From Sphingomonas sp. NBWT7 (GTDB lineage: Bacteria > Pseudomonadota > Alphaproteobacteria > Sphingomonadales > Sphingomonadaceae): 64,000 nucleotides of DNA. The notes beneath the pieces were generated by a model, which ran no database searches, was not told the DNA's origin, and worked only from the letters and a program-made list of their open reading frames with translations. The stretch lies in contig NZ_CP043639.1 in NCBI RefSeq assembly GCF_014217605.1, positions 2,751,501 through 2,815,500 of the forward strand. The letters run 5' to 3'. Below, piece after piece: positions 8,759 through 16,539 of the stretch (positions are counted from its first letter, which is position 1; each line of letters opens with the position of its first letter). The translations under genes and the position numbers were made by a program.

Positions 8759-9903
8759 AGGACGATCAGCTCGGCCTTGAGCGCGCCGGCCTCCTTCAGC
8801 GCTTCGAGGATCGCGACCAGATCGGCCGGCGAGGCGCCGATGGCGTTCACCGCCTTGACGATGTCGGCGAGCTTCGGGCCGGGGGCGAGCAGGAACATCG
8901 GGCGATGTTCCTCATCGACCGCGACGCCCGATTTCTGCTCGGTCGCGGTCTGCCCTTGGCTGAACGGCGCTGGCTGGCTGATGCGCTGATTCTCGTCGAT
9001 CCGCACCGTCAGCTTGCCGTGCGTCACCGCGGCCGGGCCGACGCGCACCGCCGAATTGATGACCACGGTGCCCGAGCGCGCGTTGACGATCACCTTGGCG
9101 GGCGGCTCGGCCGAGGTGACGTCGAGATTCTCGATCGTCGACATCAGCGTCGCGCGTACGTCGGCGCCGATTGGGGCACGGACCGCGACCGACACGGCGT
9201 CGATCGCCTGCGCGGTGCCGAAGCCCAGCCGCTGATTGATCGCGCCGGCGACGTTCTGCGCAGTGGTGAAATCGGCGCGCTGCAGGTTGAAGGTCAGCGT
9301 CGGCGTGTCGGCGAAACCCGTCGCCACCGCGCGCTCCACCGTCGCGCCTTCCGGGATGCGGCCGGTGGAGGGGGTGTTGACGACGATCTGCGAGCCGTCC
9401 TTGCCCTCCGCGCCGAGCCCGCCGACAGCGAGGTTGCCCTGCGCCATCGCGTAGACCTGCCCATCCGCGCCGAGCAGCGGCGCCATGATCAGGCTGCCAC
9501 CGCGCAGGCTCTTCGCCTTGCCCATCGACGAGACGGTGATGTCGATCCGCTGCCCCGGCTTCGCGAAGGCGGGCAGCTCGGCGGTGATCATCACCACCGC
9601 TGCGTTCTTGAGCCCCGGATTGGCATTAGGCGGCAGCTGCAGCCCGAAGCGCGAGGCGACCGCCTTCATCGACTGGACGGTATATTCGAGATTGTCGTCC
9701 CCGGTGCCCGGCAGGCCGACGACGACGCCATAGCCGGTCAGCTGGTTCGAGCGGATGCCCTGAAAGCCGCCGAGATCCTTGATCCGGTCGGCCGTGGCGG
9801 GCGCCGCGATCAGCGATGCGGCGAGGCAGGCGAGGAGAAGGCGAAGCATCGTCATGGCGCGGGACCGTGCAGTCGGCATGGTTAACGGGCGGCTAAGAGG
9901 CAT
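8755..9903 (-). CDS. flgI: Flagellar P-ring protein FlgI
   Basis: Builds the periplasmic P ring around the rod. The ORF has 382 residues with the family block DRIKDLGGFQGIRSNQLTGYGVVVGLPGTGDD right after a signal peptide. The ATG at 9903 overlaps the flgH stop (TGATG) and supports coupling. It would give a long n-region with several Arg before LRLLLACLAASLIAAPATA. Internal ATGs at 9855 or 9849 would give a conventional short signal peptide, so the true start is uncertain. Cleavage is expected after APATA. It needs FlgA, encoded at 16536, for ring assembly. It overlaps flgJ by 4 nt. Confidence 0.95.
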   Translation of the reverse strand: MPLSRPLTMPTARSRAMTMLRLLLACLAASLIAAPATADRIKDLGGFQGIRSNQLTGYGVVVGLPGTGDDNLEYTVQSMKAVASRFGLQLPPNANPGLKNAAVVMITAELPAFAKPGQRIDITVSSMGKAKSLRGGSLIMAPLLGADGQVYAMAQGNLAVGGLGAEGKDGSQIVVNTPSTGRIPEGATVERAVATGFADTPTLTFNLQRADFTTAQNVAGAINQRLGFGTAQAIDAVSVAVRAPIGADVRATLMSTIENLDVTSAEPPAKVIVNARSGTVVINSAVRVGPAAVTHGKLTVRIDENQRISQPAPFSQGQTATEQKSGVAVDEEHRPMFLLAPGPKLADIVKAVNAIGASPADLVAILEALKEAGALKAELIVL

Positions 9904-10640
9904 CAGAACGGGCTGACCACCTGGAAGAAGCGGCTGAGCCAGCCCTGGCGGCCGGCGCGCGCGACGTCTCCCTTGCCGGTATAGGCAATCTGCGCGTCGG
10001 CGACGCGGGTGGAGAGGACGCGGTTGTCGCGGTCGACGTCGGCGGTGCGGACCAGCCCCTTAATCTGGACGAATTCGTCGCCGCGGTTGAGCGTCACGCG
10101 CTTCTGCCCCTGCACCAGCATCGTGCCGTTGGGGAACACCTGCGCCACCGTGACCGACACTTCGCCCGACAGCGAATTGGCCTGGCCCGCGGTACCGACG
10201 CCGTTGAAATTGCGATCGCCGCTGATGCTCGCGTCGGAGCGGTTGAAGAGGTTGAGCGCGCCCGTCGTCGGTGGCGTGATGCCGAAGCCGCCACCCGAAT
10301 CGAGCTTCGACGTCGACGATTTCGACGCCGCCGTCCGCTCGACCAGTACGATCGTCAGCGGATCGCCGACGCGCCGCGCACGCCAGCCTTCGTGCAGCGC
10401 GGCATAGCCGTCCGCCGCCTGGAAGATCGATCCATTGGCGGGCGCAGGGGCGGCGAGCGGCGGCGGCGCGACGGGAGCGAGGCGCACGGCGGTGAAATCC
10501 TCCGCCGGCTTCTTCTTGCCGAACAGCCCGGCTTCGGCGGGCGCGGGCACGAACGCCGCCGCGACGAGCGCTGCGGTGGCGGCGCCGAGCGCGATCTCGA
10601 TCCAGTGCGCGGCGAACGGATTGGGGGCGCGTGATGCCAT
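9903..10640 (-). CDS. flgH: Flagellar L-ring protein FlgH
   Basis: Forms the outer-membrane L ring. It has 245 residues, with family blocks LTIVLVERTAASKSSTSKLDSGGGFG, GSLSGEVSVTVAQVFPNGTMLVQG and GLVRTADVDRDN in the C-terminal two thirds. FlgH is normally a lipoprotein, but this N-terminus has no cysteine. It reads ALGAATAALVAAAFVPAPAEA followed by GLFGKKK, so a type I signal peptide cut after AEA is predicted instead. No better upstream start was seen. It lies 12 nt after flgG and overlaps flgI by 1 nt. Confidence 0.95.
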   Translation of the reverse strand: MASRAPNPFAAHWIEIALGAATAALVAAAFVPAPAEAGLFGKKKPAEDFTAVRLAPVAPPPLAAPAPANGSIFQAADGYAALHEGWRARRVGDPLTIVLVERTAASKSSTSKLDSGGGFGITPPTTGALNLFNRSDASISGDRNFNGVGTAGQANSLSGEVSVTVAQVFPNGTMLVQGQKRVTLNRGDEFVQIKGLVRTADVDRDNRVLSTRVADAQIAYTGKGDVARAGRQGWLSRFFQVVSPF

Positions 10641-10652
10641 CGTCGTCGCCCT

Positions 10653-11441
10653 TTAGATGTTCTGGTTGACGTATTTGAGCATGTCGTCGGTCGCCGAGAT
10701 CATCTTGGAATTGACCTCATAGGCGCGCTGCGTCTCGATCATGTCGACGAGTTCCTCGACGACGTTGACGTTCGACGCTTCGAGCATGCCCTGGCGGATC
10801 TTGCCGCGCCCGTCCTCGCCCGGCACGCCGAGGTTGGCAGCGCCCGACGACGCGGTCTCGACGAGGTAATTGTCGCCAACCGACTGAAGCCCCGCGGTGT
10901 TGGGGAAGCTCGCCACCTGCACCTGGCCGAGGTTCTGCGCCTCGTTCTGGCCGGGGATCGTCGCGGACACGGTGCCGTCGGTGCCGACGGTGATCGAGGT
11001 GGCGTTCTCTGGGATCGTGATCCCCGGCATCACCTGATACCCCTCCGACGTGATCAGGAGACCCTCGGGCGAGCGCGAGAAATTGCCCGCGCGCGTGTAG
11101 CCGAACTGTCCGCCGGGCAGCTGCACTTGAAACATGCCGTCGCCGTCGAGCGCCATGTCGAGGCTGTTACCGGTGGTGTTGAGCGAGCCTTGCGTATCCA
11201 TCCGCGCGGTGCCCTGCACGCGCACGCCGGTGCCCAGGTTCAGCCCGGTCGCGTACTTCGTCTCCTGCGTCGACTGCGCGCCAGGTGCGGTGATCACCTG
11301 GTAACTCAGCGTCTCGAACGCCGCGCGGTCGCGCTTGTACCCGGTGGTGTTAACGTTCGCGAGGTTGTTCGAGATCACCCGCATGCGCGTATCCTGGGCG
11401 TCGAGCCCGGTGCGCGCGATGTGCATGGCGGCGGTGGTCAT
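10653..11441 (-). CDS. flgG: Flagellar distal rod protein FlgG
   Basis: Distal rod subunit of 262 residues, the usual length. The N-terminus (MHIARTGLDAQDTRMRVISNNLANVNTTGYKRDRAAFE) carries the rod/hook signature. The adjacent segment LSYQVITAPGAQSTQ corresponds to the FlgG-specific insertion that helps make the rod straight and stiff. The C-terminus (VNVVEELVDMIETQRAYEVNSKMISATDDMLKYVNQ) is the D0 helix. It is exported without a signal peptide. It lies 32 nt downstream of flgF. Confidence 0.97.
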   Translation of the reverse strand: MTTAAMHIARTGLDAQDTRMRVISNNLANVNTTGYKRDRAAFETLSYQVITAPGAQSTQETKYATGLNLGTGVRVQGTARMDTQGSLNTTGNSLDMALDGDGMFQVQLPGGQFGYTRAGNFSRSPEGLLITSEGYQVMPGITIPENATSITVGTDGTVSATIPGQNEAQNLGQVQVASFPNTAGLQSVGDNYLVETASSGAANLGVPGEDGRGKIRQGMLEASNVNVVEELVDMIETQRAYEVNSKMISATDDMLKYVNQNI

Positions 11442-11473
11442 GTCTCTATCGTCCTTATTCTATCGCGCGGGGA

Positions 11474-12226
11474 TCAGCCGGGCATCCGCATGACGGACGC
11501 GGCGCCTTCGTCCATCGTCTTGGCTTCCTTGAGCAGGTTCGCCTGCACTTCGTAGCTGCGCTGATTCTCGATCATGTCGACCAGCACCTGCGTCATGTTG
11601 ACGTTGCTCTGTTCAAGCGCGCCGGACGCCACCTTGGCATCGAGGTTCTCGGGCAGCACCCCGCCGCCGCGCACGTGCATCAGATTGTCGAGCCCCTTGG
11701 TGGTCGACGATCCCTTGTCGGAGACGACCTTGATCCGGTCGATCACCGTCGTCTCGGTCGCCTCCGCCCCCTGCGGGACGATCGAGATCGATCCGTCCGA
11801 GCCGATCGACAGCGAATTGTACGGCGGCACGGTGATCGGGCCCCCCGAGCCCATCACCAGGAACCCGTCGCCCGTCTGCAACGTGCCCGATGCCGAGACG
11901 CTGAGATCGCCGCGGCGGGTATAGGCCTCGGTGCCGTCGGGCGCCTGCACCGCGATCCAGCTCGTCGCGTCGGTCAGCGCCACGTCGAGGTTGCGCCCGG
12001 TCTGCGAAAGCGCGCCGACCGAACGGTCGGCGTCGGTCACTTCCTGCGCCGCGGGCGCGCGCGCTTCGAACCGGCTGCCGCCGCCCTTCATCTCGATCCG
12101 GTCGAACACGACGCGGTCGGCGCGAAAGCCGGTGGTCGACACGTTCGCCATGTTGTTGGCGATCGCGGCCTGCGCCGCCATGTGCGCCTTGAGCCCCGTC
12201 GCCGCGGTATAGACCAGTTTATCCAT
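11474..12226 (-). CDS. flgF: Flagellar proximal rod protein FlgF
   Basis: Proximal rod subunit of 250 residues. The start MDKLVYTAATGLKAHMAAQAAIANNMANVSTTGF and the end VNMTQVLVDMIENQRSYEVQANLLKEAKTMDE are the D0 segments shared by rod and hook proteins. The ATG is at 12226. It is separated from flgE by 113 nt, most of which is a 30-bp tandem repeat described separately. This is the widest gap within the flgB-L operon. Confidence 0.96.
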   Translation of the reverse strand: MDKLVYTAATGLKAHMAAQAAIANNMANVSTTGFRADRVVFDRIEMKGGGSRFEARAPAAQEVTDADRSVGALSQTGRNLDVALTDATSWIAVQAPDGTEAYTRRGDLSVSASGTLQTGDGFLVMGSGGPITVPPYNSLSIGSDGSISIVPQGAEATETTVIDRIKVVSDKGSSTTKGLDNLMHVRGGGVLPENLDAKVASGALEQSNVNMTQVLVDMIENQRSYEVQANLLKEAKTMDEGAASVMRMPG

Positions 12227-12249
12227 GCAACGTGCCCCCGGCGCTCAAT

Positions 12250-12357
12250 TCACGAGCGAATGTTGAAGCCGCCGCTCGTTCACGAGCGGATGTTGAAGCC
12301 GCCGCTCGTTCACGAGCGGATGTTGAAGCCGCCGCTCGTTCACGAGCGGATATTGAA
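12250..12357 (-). repeat. 30-bp tandem repeat made from the flgE 3' end; chain of possible hairpins
   Basis: Three full 30-bp units (12250-12279, 12280-12309, 12310-12339) run directly into the flgE 3' end (12340-12357), which is the fourth, partial copy. Read on the minus strand, each unit ends with the last codons of flgE (FNIRS, stop). The copies differ by single bases: one A/G change in the first, and one between flgE and the others. Each junction contains CCGCTCG-TGAA-CGAGCGG, a 7-bp stem with a 4-nt loop, so the flgE-flgF mRNA could fold into several adjacent hairpins. This looks like slippage duplication of a gene terminus that may now affect mRNA stability or flgE/flgF ratio. Confidence 0.92.
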
Positions 12358-13596
12358 GATCGTCTGCGAGATCTGGCTCGCGGTATCGAGCGCCTTGGCG
12401 TTCGCCTGGAAATTGCGCTGCGCGCTGATCAGCTCGACCAGCTCCTCGGTAATGTCGACGTTCGAGCCCTCGACGGTACCCGACATCAGCTTGCCGAAGC
12501 CGTTCTCGTTCGCGCTGCCCATCGTCGCGCTGCCCGACAGCCCGGTCGAGCTCCAGTAATTGCCGCCGTTCTGGCGCAGCCCAGTCGGGTTGACGAAGTT
12601 CGCCAGCGCGACCTTGCCGAGCTTCACCGCGTCGCCGTTCGAGTAGCTCGCCATGATGACGCCGGCGCTGTCGACCGCGATGCCGGAGAATTCGCCGAGC
12701 GCCGTGCCGTCCTGCGTGCGCGCAGTGATCGCGAACGGTTGCTTGCTCGCCGTCGAGCCGCCGAGGTCGAGCGTGATCGTGCGCGGCTCGCCGCCGGCGA
12801 CCGGAAACTTGAGCTCTGCACCGCTGGCGGAAATAAGATTGCCGTCGCTGTCGAACGCCATATCGATCGGGCCGCCATCCTCGGGCGCGCTCTCGCCGAG
12901 GAAGCTGTGGACGGTCCAGTTGCTAGCCTTGCTCACCGTGCCGTCGCCGGCCGTCTCCTCGGGCTTCCTGACGAAATACTGCGTCAGTGTCTGCGCATTG
13001 CCCTTGGCGTCGTAGACGGTGGTGCTGGTGGAGTGCGTGAACGTCGCCGCGTTCGAGCGGCTGAATTCCGCGTCGGTGCCCTTGGCGCCGGCGTTGAGTG
13101 CGGCCTTGATGGACACCGTCGAGGTTGCCGTCGCCTCGCCGCTGGTCGTCGGCACCTGCACGTCGATCAACGTGCCGACGCCCGGCACGGTGCCGTCGGT
13201 CTCGACCGCATAGGCTTGCAGGCGGCTGCCCTGCGCATCGGTGATGAAGCGATTGGGATCGACAGCGAAGGTGCCGTTGCGCGTGTAGGCAACCGTCGCG
13301 CCGCCCGCCGCCGGCGTCTTCACCGCGAAGAAGCCGTCACCCGCCACCGCGAGATCTAGCGACGAGCCGGTGGTAACAAGGCTGCCCTCGCCGAACATCT
13401 GCTTGTTCTGCGCCAGCGCGGTGCCCGAACCGACGAGCCGGCGCGGATCGCTGGTGAAGTTCGACGCCATGATGTCGGTGAATTCGCTGCGGCTCTTCTT
13501 GAAGCCGTTGGTCGAGACGTTGGCGAGGTTGTGCGAGATCGTCGACATATCGGTCTGCGCGGCCTGCAAGCCCGAGAGCGAGGTATAGAAGGACAT
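12340..13596 (-). CDS. flgE: Flagellar hook protein FlgE
   Basis: Hook subunit, 418 residues, near the enterobacterial length. The N-terminus MSFYTSLSGLQAAQTDMSTISHNLANVSTNGFKKSRSEF and the C-terminus VDITEELVELISAQRNFQANAKALDTASQISQTIFNIRS are the D0 parts. The segment FVNPTGLRQNGGNYW is typical of FlgE. It is exported without a signal peptide and its length is gauged by FliK. A 42-nt gap separates it from flgD. Its final codons and stop are duplicated three times just downstream. Confidence 0.97.
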   Translation of the reverse strand: MSFYTSLSGLQAAQTDMSTISHNLANVSTNGFKKSRSEFTDIMASNFTSDPRRLVGSGTALAQNKQMFGEGSLVTTGSSLDLAVAGDGFFAVKTPAAGGATVAYTRNGTFAVDPNRFITDAQGSRLQAYAVETDGTVPGVGTLIDVQVPTTSGEATATSTVSIKAALNAGAKGTDAEFSRSNAATFTHSTSTTVYDAKGNAQTLTQYFVRKPEETAGDGTVSKASNWTVHSFLGESAPEDGGPIDMAFDSDGNLISASGAELKFPVAGGEPRTITLDLGGSTASKQPFAITARTQDGTALGEFSGIAVDSAGVIMASYSNGDAVKLGKVALANFVNPTGLRQNGGNYWSSTGLSGSATMGSANENGFGKLMSGTVEGSNVDITEELVELISAQRNFQANAKALDTASQISQTIFNIRS

Positions 13597-13638
13597 GGGG
13601 GTTGCTCCTAGAAACGGGGAAAGGGGGGAGGGGCTGGA

Positions 13639-14319
13639 TCAGCCGATCTGGCGTACGGCGCTGGCGGGCACCTCGCCGATCCCCGGCAAGGTGAGGACGG
13701 CGGCGCCGCTGGTAGTCGAGACGGAGGTGACGGGCGCCCAGACCAGCCCGGTCGCGGCGATCGCCTGCGTCCCGTCGTTGGCGCTGATCTGCACGGTGAA
13801 CGGCCCGCTGCCAGCGTCCGCACCGGCGAGGTCCTTGCCGTCCCAGTCGTAAGTGATCGTGCCGGCCTTCTGCGCGCCGAGATCGGCGGTGTGTAGCAGC
13901 TGGCCGTTGGCATCCGAGATCGAGACGGTGACCTGGCTCGCGTCCGCGCCAAGCTCGACCGCGCCGGCGATGCCGCCTGCCGATCGGCCGTAGGCGGTGC
14001 TGCCCGCCGTCAGCACCGTGCGCCCGACGTAGCTTACCGCGTCCTGCATGCTCGTCGCGCCGAGCTTGTCGGCGATCGCCTTCAGCGTCGAGCCCATCTC
14101 GGTGATCCCGGCGAGCGACGAGAATTGCGCCATCTGGGCGACCATCTGCGTGTTGTCGACCGGATCGAACGGATCCTGGTTCTTCATCTGCGCGGTCATA
14201 AGCTTCAGGAAATCGGCCTGGCCGAGCGAGGCGGATTTCGCCGTCGCGGTTTTCGCCGCGCCGTTCGCGGTGCTGCTGATCCCGAGGTTCGCGATCGTGC
14301 TGTCGAAGGAGGAGGCCAT
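13639..14319 (-). CDS. flgD: Flagellar hook cap / assembly protein FlgD
   Basis: Scaffold that caps the growing hook; 226 residues. The N-terminal export and capping region includes LGQADFLKLMTAQMKNQDPFDPVDNTQMVAQMAQFSSLAGI, the FlgD hallmark. This is followed by a FlgD Ig-like/tudor region with TITYDWDGKDLAGA at about 165-180. The gene lies 3 nt after flgC and is in the correct order between flgC and flgE. Confidence 0.95.
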   Translation of the reverse strand: MASSFDSTIANLGISSTANGAAKTATAKSASLGQADFLKLMTAQMKNQDPFDPVDNTQMVAQMAQFSSLAGITEMGSTLKAIADKLGATSMQDAVSYVGRTVLTAGSTAYGRSAGGIAGAVELGADASQVTVSISDANGQLLHTADLGAQKAGTITYDWDGKDLAGADAGSGPFTVQISANDGTQAIAATGLVWAPVTSVSTTSGAAVLTLPGIGEVPASAVRQIG

Positions 14320-14322
14320 CTA

Positions 14323-14733
14323 TCAGCGCCCCATCTTCAGCGTGTCGACGATCAACGACTTGGCGGTGTTCATCACCTCGACGTTGTTCTGATAGGAGCG
14401 CGCGGTCTCCATCATGTCGACCAGCTCCCGCGTCTCGTCGACGGCGGATTGGTAGACGTAGCCGTCCTTGTCGGCCATCGGATTGTTCGGATCGCGGATC
14501 TTGATCGGCTCTTCGCCGGCGGTGACGACGCGCTCGACATCCACCGTCGCCATGCCGCTCGCCTGATCGAACTGCGTGCGGAACACGGGCTTCATGCTGC
14601 GATACGCCGTTGCCGACGATCCTGTCACTGCGCCTGCGTTGGCCAGGTTCGAGGCGGTGGTGTTCATCCGCACGAGCTGCGCGGACATCGCGCGCCCGGC
14701 GACCTGGAAGATCGAGAGTGGATTGGCGGCCAT
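14323..14733 (-). CDS. flgC: Flagellar proximal rod protein FlgC
   Basis: Proximal rod subunit of 136 residues, the standard size. It begins MAANPLSIFQVAGRAMSAQLVRMNTTASNLANAG. It contains the FlgC block IRDPNNPMADKDGYVYQSAVDETRELVDMMETARSYQNNVEVMNTAKSL near the C-terminus. It lies 3 nt downstream of flgB, as the second gene of the operon. Confidence 0.96.
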   Translation of the reverse strand: MAANPLSIFQVAGRAMSAQLVRMNTTASNLANAGAVTGSSATAYRSMKPVFRTQFDQASGMATVDVERVVTAGEEPIKIRDPNNPMADKDGYVYQSAVDETRELVDMMETARSYQNNVEVMNTAKSLIVDTLKMGR

Positions 14734-14736
14734 GGC

Positions 14737-15081
14737 TTATTCTCCCCGCAGCGCGCGCGTGAGCTGATTGATGCGCCCGTTCAGGAACGATAGCGTTGTC
14801 TGATACTGGACGGCGTTCTCGGCGAAGGCGGTCTGCTCCTTGCTGAGCTCGACCGTGTTGCCGTCCATCGACGGCGAGTCGGGCACGCGGTACAGCAACG
14901 CCTGGTCGATCCCGCTCGCACCCTGTCGCTCGACCGAGGCGAGCGCCTTGGTGAAGTCGATATCGCGTGCCTTGAAGTTCGGCGTCGAGGCGTTGGCGAT
15001 GTTCGACGCGAGCACGTTCATGCGCTGCGCGCGCACCTCGAGCGCCGCTCCGTGAACGCCGAATAGACTGTCGCTGGCCAC
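14737..15081 (-). CDS. flgB: Flagellar proximal rod protein FlgB
   Basis: First rod protein, 114 residues from GTG at 15081. That start is chosen because AGGAG (15094-15090) sits 8 nt before it and the product begins at the usual place, VASDSLFGVHGAALEVRAQRMNVLASNIANASTPNFKARDIDF. A longer ORF upstream would read through the promoter. The C-terminus ENAVQYQTTLSFLNGRINQLTRALRGE is the D0 helix. A sigma54 element ends about 27 nt before the GTG, placing flgB first in the transcript for the whole flgB-L operon. Confidence 0.95.
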   Translation of the reverse strand: MASDSLFGVHGAALEVRAQRMNVLASNIANASTPNFKARDIDFTKALASVERQGASGIDQALLYRVPDSPSMDGNTVELSKEQTAFAENAVQYQTTLSFLNGRINQLTRALRGE

Positions 15082-15119
15082 TGCCCGAACTCCTGCACGT
15101 CTGATGCGCGGGACAATCA

Positions 15120-15134
15120 GCAAGCGGCGTGCCA
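15120..15134 (-). promoter_or_regulatory. Sigma54 promoter of the flgB operon
   Basis: On the minus strand the sequence TGGCACGCCGCTTGC matches the sigma54 consensus (TGGCAC-N5-TTGC) exactly. The -24 GG and -12 GC doublets are correctly spaced. The start of transcription is expected near 15108, leaving a short leader that contains the flgB AGGAG site and GTG start. Confidence 0.88.
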
Positions 15135-15177
15135 AGTGCCGATGCGCCGGCGCAGCAGGCGATCCGGCGGCGCGTGG

Positions 15178-15215
15178 CGGCAAGATGTTGCCGGGCGGCC
15201 GGCAAGCGTTGCCGG
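15178..15215. promoter_or_regulatory. Twin palindromes between divergent sigma54 promoters; candidate activator sites
   Basis: Two near-identical palindromes lie in the noncoding region between flgB and motA2. CGGCAA-GATG-TTGCCG is at 15178-15193 and CCGGCAA-GCG-TTGCCGG at 15199-15215. Their centres are about 21.5 bp apart, roughly two helical turns, so they face the same side of the DNA. They lie 45-80 bp upstream of the flgB promoter and 100-135 bp upstream of the motA2 promoter, suitable for a shared sigma54 activator. Binding by the regulator encoded at 25438 is an inference. Confidence 0.65.
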
Positions 15216-15313
15216 ACGCGCCATCGCAGCCGCGGCACCACCGCCGCGCGCGATCGCCTCGCTATGGCTTGCCGGTGCGGCGTGCGACGAGCCGAAGGTG
15301 ACGCCGGTCGATC

Positions 15314-15328
15314 TGGCCCATGGCTTGC
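15314..15328 (+). promoter_or_regulatory. Sigma54 promoter of motA2-motB2-flgA
   Basis: TGGCCCATGGCTTGC matches TGGCAC-N5-TTGC with one mismatch, and the GG/GC spacing is correct. The predicted transcription start is near 15340, one base before the chosen motA2 ATG. The message would therefore be nearly leaderless. Confidence 0.65.
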
Positions 15329-15340
15329 AGACGACGGGGC

Positions 15341-16009
15341 ATGGACCTCGGCACCTTCATCGATCCGACCGCGCTCGCCATCGTCGGGGGCGGCACGATT
15401 GCGAGTGCGATCCTGCGCACGCCGGCGGGCGATCTCGCGCGTGCGATCGCCGCGCTCGCCACGCTGCCGCGTCGCCGCTTTTCCGCCGAGCCGCTGTTGC
15501 AGCAGATCGCTGCGCTCGGCCGCATCGCGCGGCGGCACGGCGCGATCGCGCTCGACAAGTCGGTGATCGCCGACGCCGATATCGCTGCCGCGGTCGCCGA
15601 CATCGTTGACGGCCACGCGCCCGAGGCAGTCGCCGTCCGCCTCGATCACCTGCGCCGCGCGCGGATCGAGCGGCATTGCGCCGCCGCCGACGCTTGGGCC
15701 GGCATGGCGGAGGCGGCGCCGGCGATGGGCATGGTCGGCACGCTCGTCGGGCTCGTCGCGATGTTCGTGCAGATGACCGATCCGCAGGCGATCGGCGGCG
15801 CGATGGCGGTGGCGCTGCTCGCAACGCTCTATGGCGCGCTGCTCGGCAATCTCGTCGCCATGCCGATCGCGAGCCGGCTGCGCGCTGCTGCCCGCCACGA
15901 AGCGTTCGAGCGCGCGCGGATCGTCGCGCCGCTCGTCGCGCTCGCAACGCGCGAACAGCCGCGCCCCGTCAGCTTCGCGCCGATTCACCGTGCGAGCGAG
16001 GCGGCATGA
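15341..16009 (+). CDS. Second MotA/TolQ/ExbB-family stator-like protein
   Basis: Predicted inner-membrane channel subunit, 222 residues from ATG 15341. The last two membrane segments carry the MotA pattern: AAPAMGMVGTLVGLVAMFV and ALLATLYGALLGNLVAMPIASRL, with both conserved prolines. One segment near the N-terminus (TALAIVGGGTIASAILR) is clear. The length is below the 250-290 of usual MotA. It overlaps the next gene, a MotB-like protein, by ATGA. A longer start at 15320 would lie inside the sigma54 element, so it is disfavoured. It may be an alternative flagellar stator or a structural accessory; the function is inferred from family and neighbours. Confidence 0.8.
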   Translation: MDLGTFIDPTALAIVGGGTIASAILRTPAGDLARAIAALATLPRRRFSAEPLLQQIAALGRIARRHGAIALDKSVIADADIAAAVADIVDGHAPEAVAVRLDHLRRARIERHCAAADAWAGMAEAAPAMGMVGTLVGLVAMFVQMTDPQAIGGAMAVALLATLYGALLGNLVAMPIASRLRAAARHEAFERARIVAPLVALATREQPRPVSFAPIHRASEAA

Positions 16010-16539
16010 CGCCGGCGCTTGCTTACACCGTCGACGATTTCCCCATGCCCGCGGCGGCGCGCCCGCTGTGGCTCGTGACGCTCGCCGATCTCGCGCTGTT
16101 GCTCGTCGGCTTCTTCGTCCTGTTGCAGGCGAACCAGCAGCTCGACAAAAAGGCGCTGGCGAGCGGCTTTCGCGCCGGCTTCGGCGCGTCGGCGGACAAG
16201 GGCGCACCCGATCCGCTACCCGTCGCGGCGGCTGGCATGTTCAACTTCGCCCCCGGCAGTGCGACGCTGCCCGCCGCGCCTGACGGCCTTGTCGCTTGGG
16301 CGCGCGAGGCGACGCGTGATCCGCGCGTGTCGCTGCGCATTACCGCTGCGGTCGACGGCACGGCAGCCGACGTCGATGGTGATACCGGCAGCGCCGCGGT
16401 GCTGGCTGCCGATCGCGCGCGCGCCGTCGCCGCCGCGCTTGCCGATGTCGCCCCCGGCCGCCTCGTCATCTTCACCGCCGACCAGCCATCGCGCCGGCAG
16501 GTGGTCGTCACCCTGTCGTTTACCGGAGAGAAGAAGTGA
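16006..16539 (+). CDS. MotB-like protein with reduced OmpA-like domain
   Basis: Partner of the MotA-like protein just upstream, 177 residues from ATG 16006 (ATGA overlap). The single membrane segment is LWLVTLADLALLLVGFFVLLQ, with the Asp (ADL) in the position of the MotB ion-binding residue. The periplasmic part resembles a shortened OmpA/MotB domain: FNFAPGSATLP, LAADRARAVAAAL, then QVVVTLSF near the end. The GHTD core motif of ordinary MotB is not recognisable (TAAVDGTA instead), so peptidoglycan binding may differ. The genome therefore has a normal motAB at 4249-6018 and this divergent pair. Confidence 0.75.
   Translation: MTPALAYTVDDFPMPAAARPLWLVTLADLALLLVGFFVLLQANQQLDKKALASGFRAGFGASADKGAPDPLPVAAAGMFNFAPGSATLPAAPDGLVAWAREATRDPRVSLRITAAVDGTAADVDGDTGSAAVLAADRARAVAAALADVAPGRLVIFTADQPSRRQVVVTLSFTGEKK

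Noticed and set aside
11675..12559. Open frame with a repeated peptide (HERMLKPPLV)
   Set aside because: The peptide repeat is only the translation of the 30-bp DNA array antisense to flgE/flgF; the rest of the frame is a shadow.
13337..16207. 956-residue minus-strand frame across flgB-flgE and the motA2 region
   Set aside because: It crosses several well-supported genes in another frame and shows no domain.
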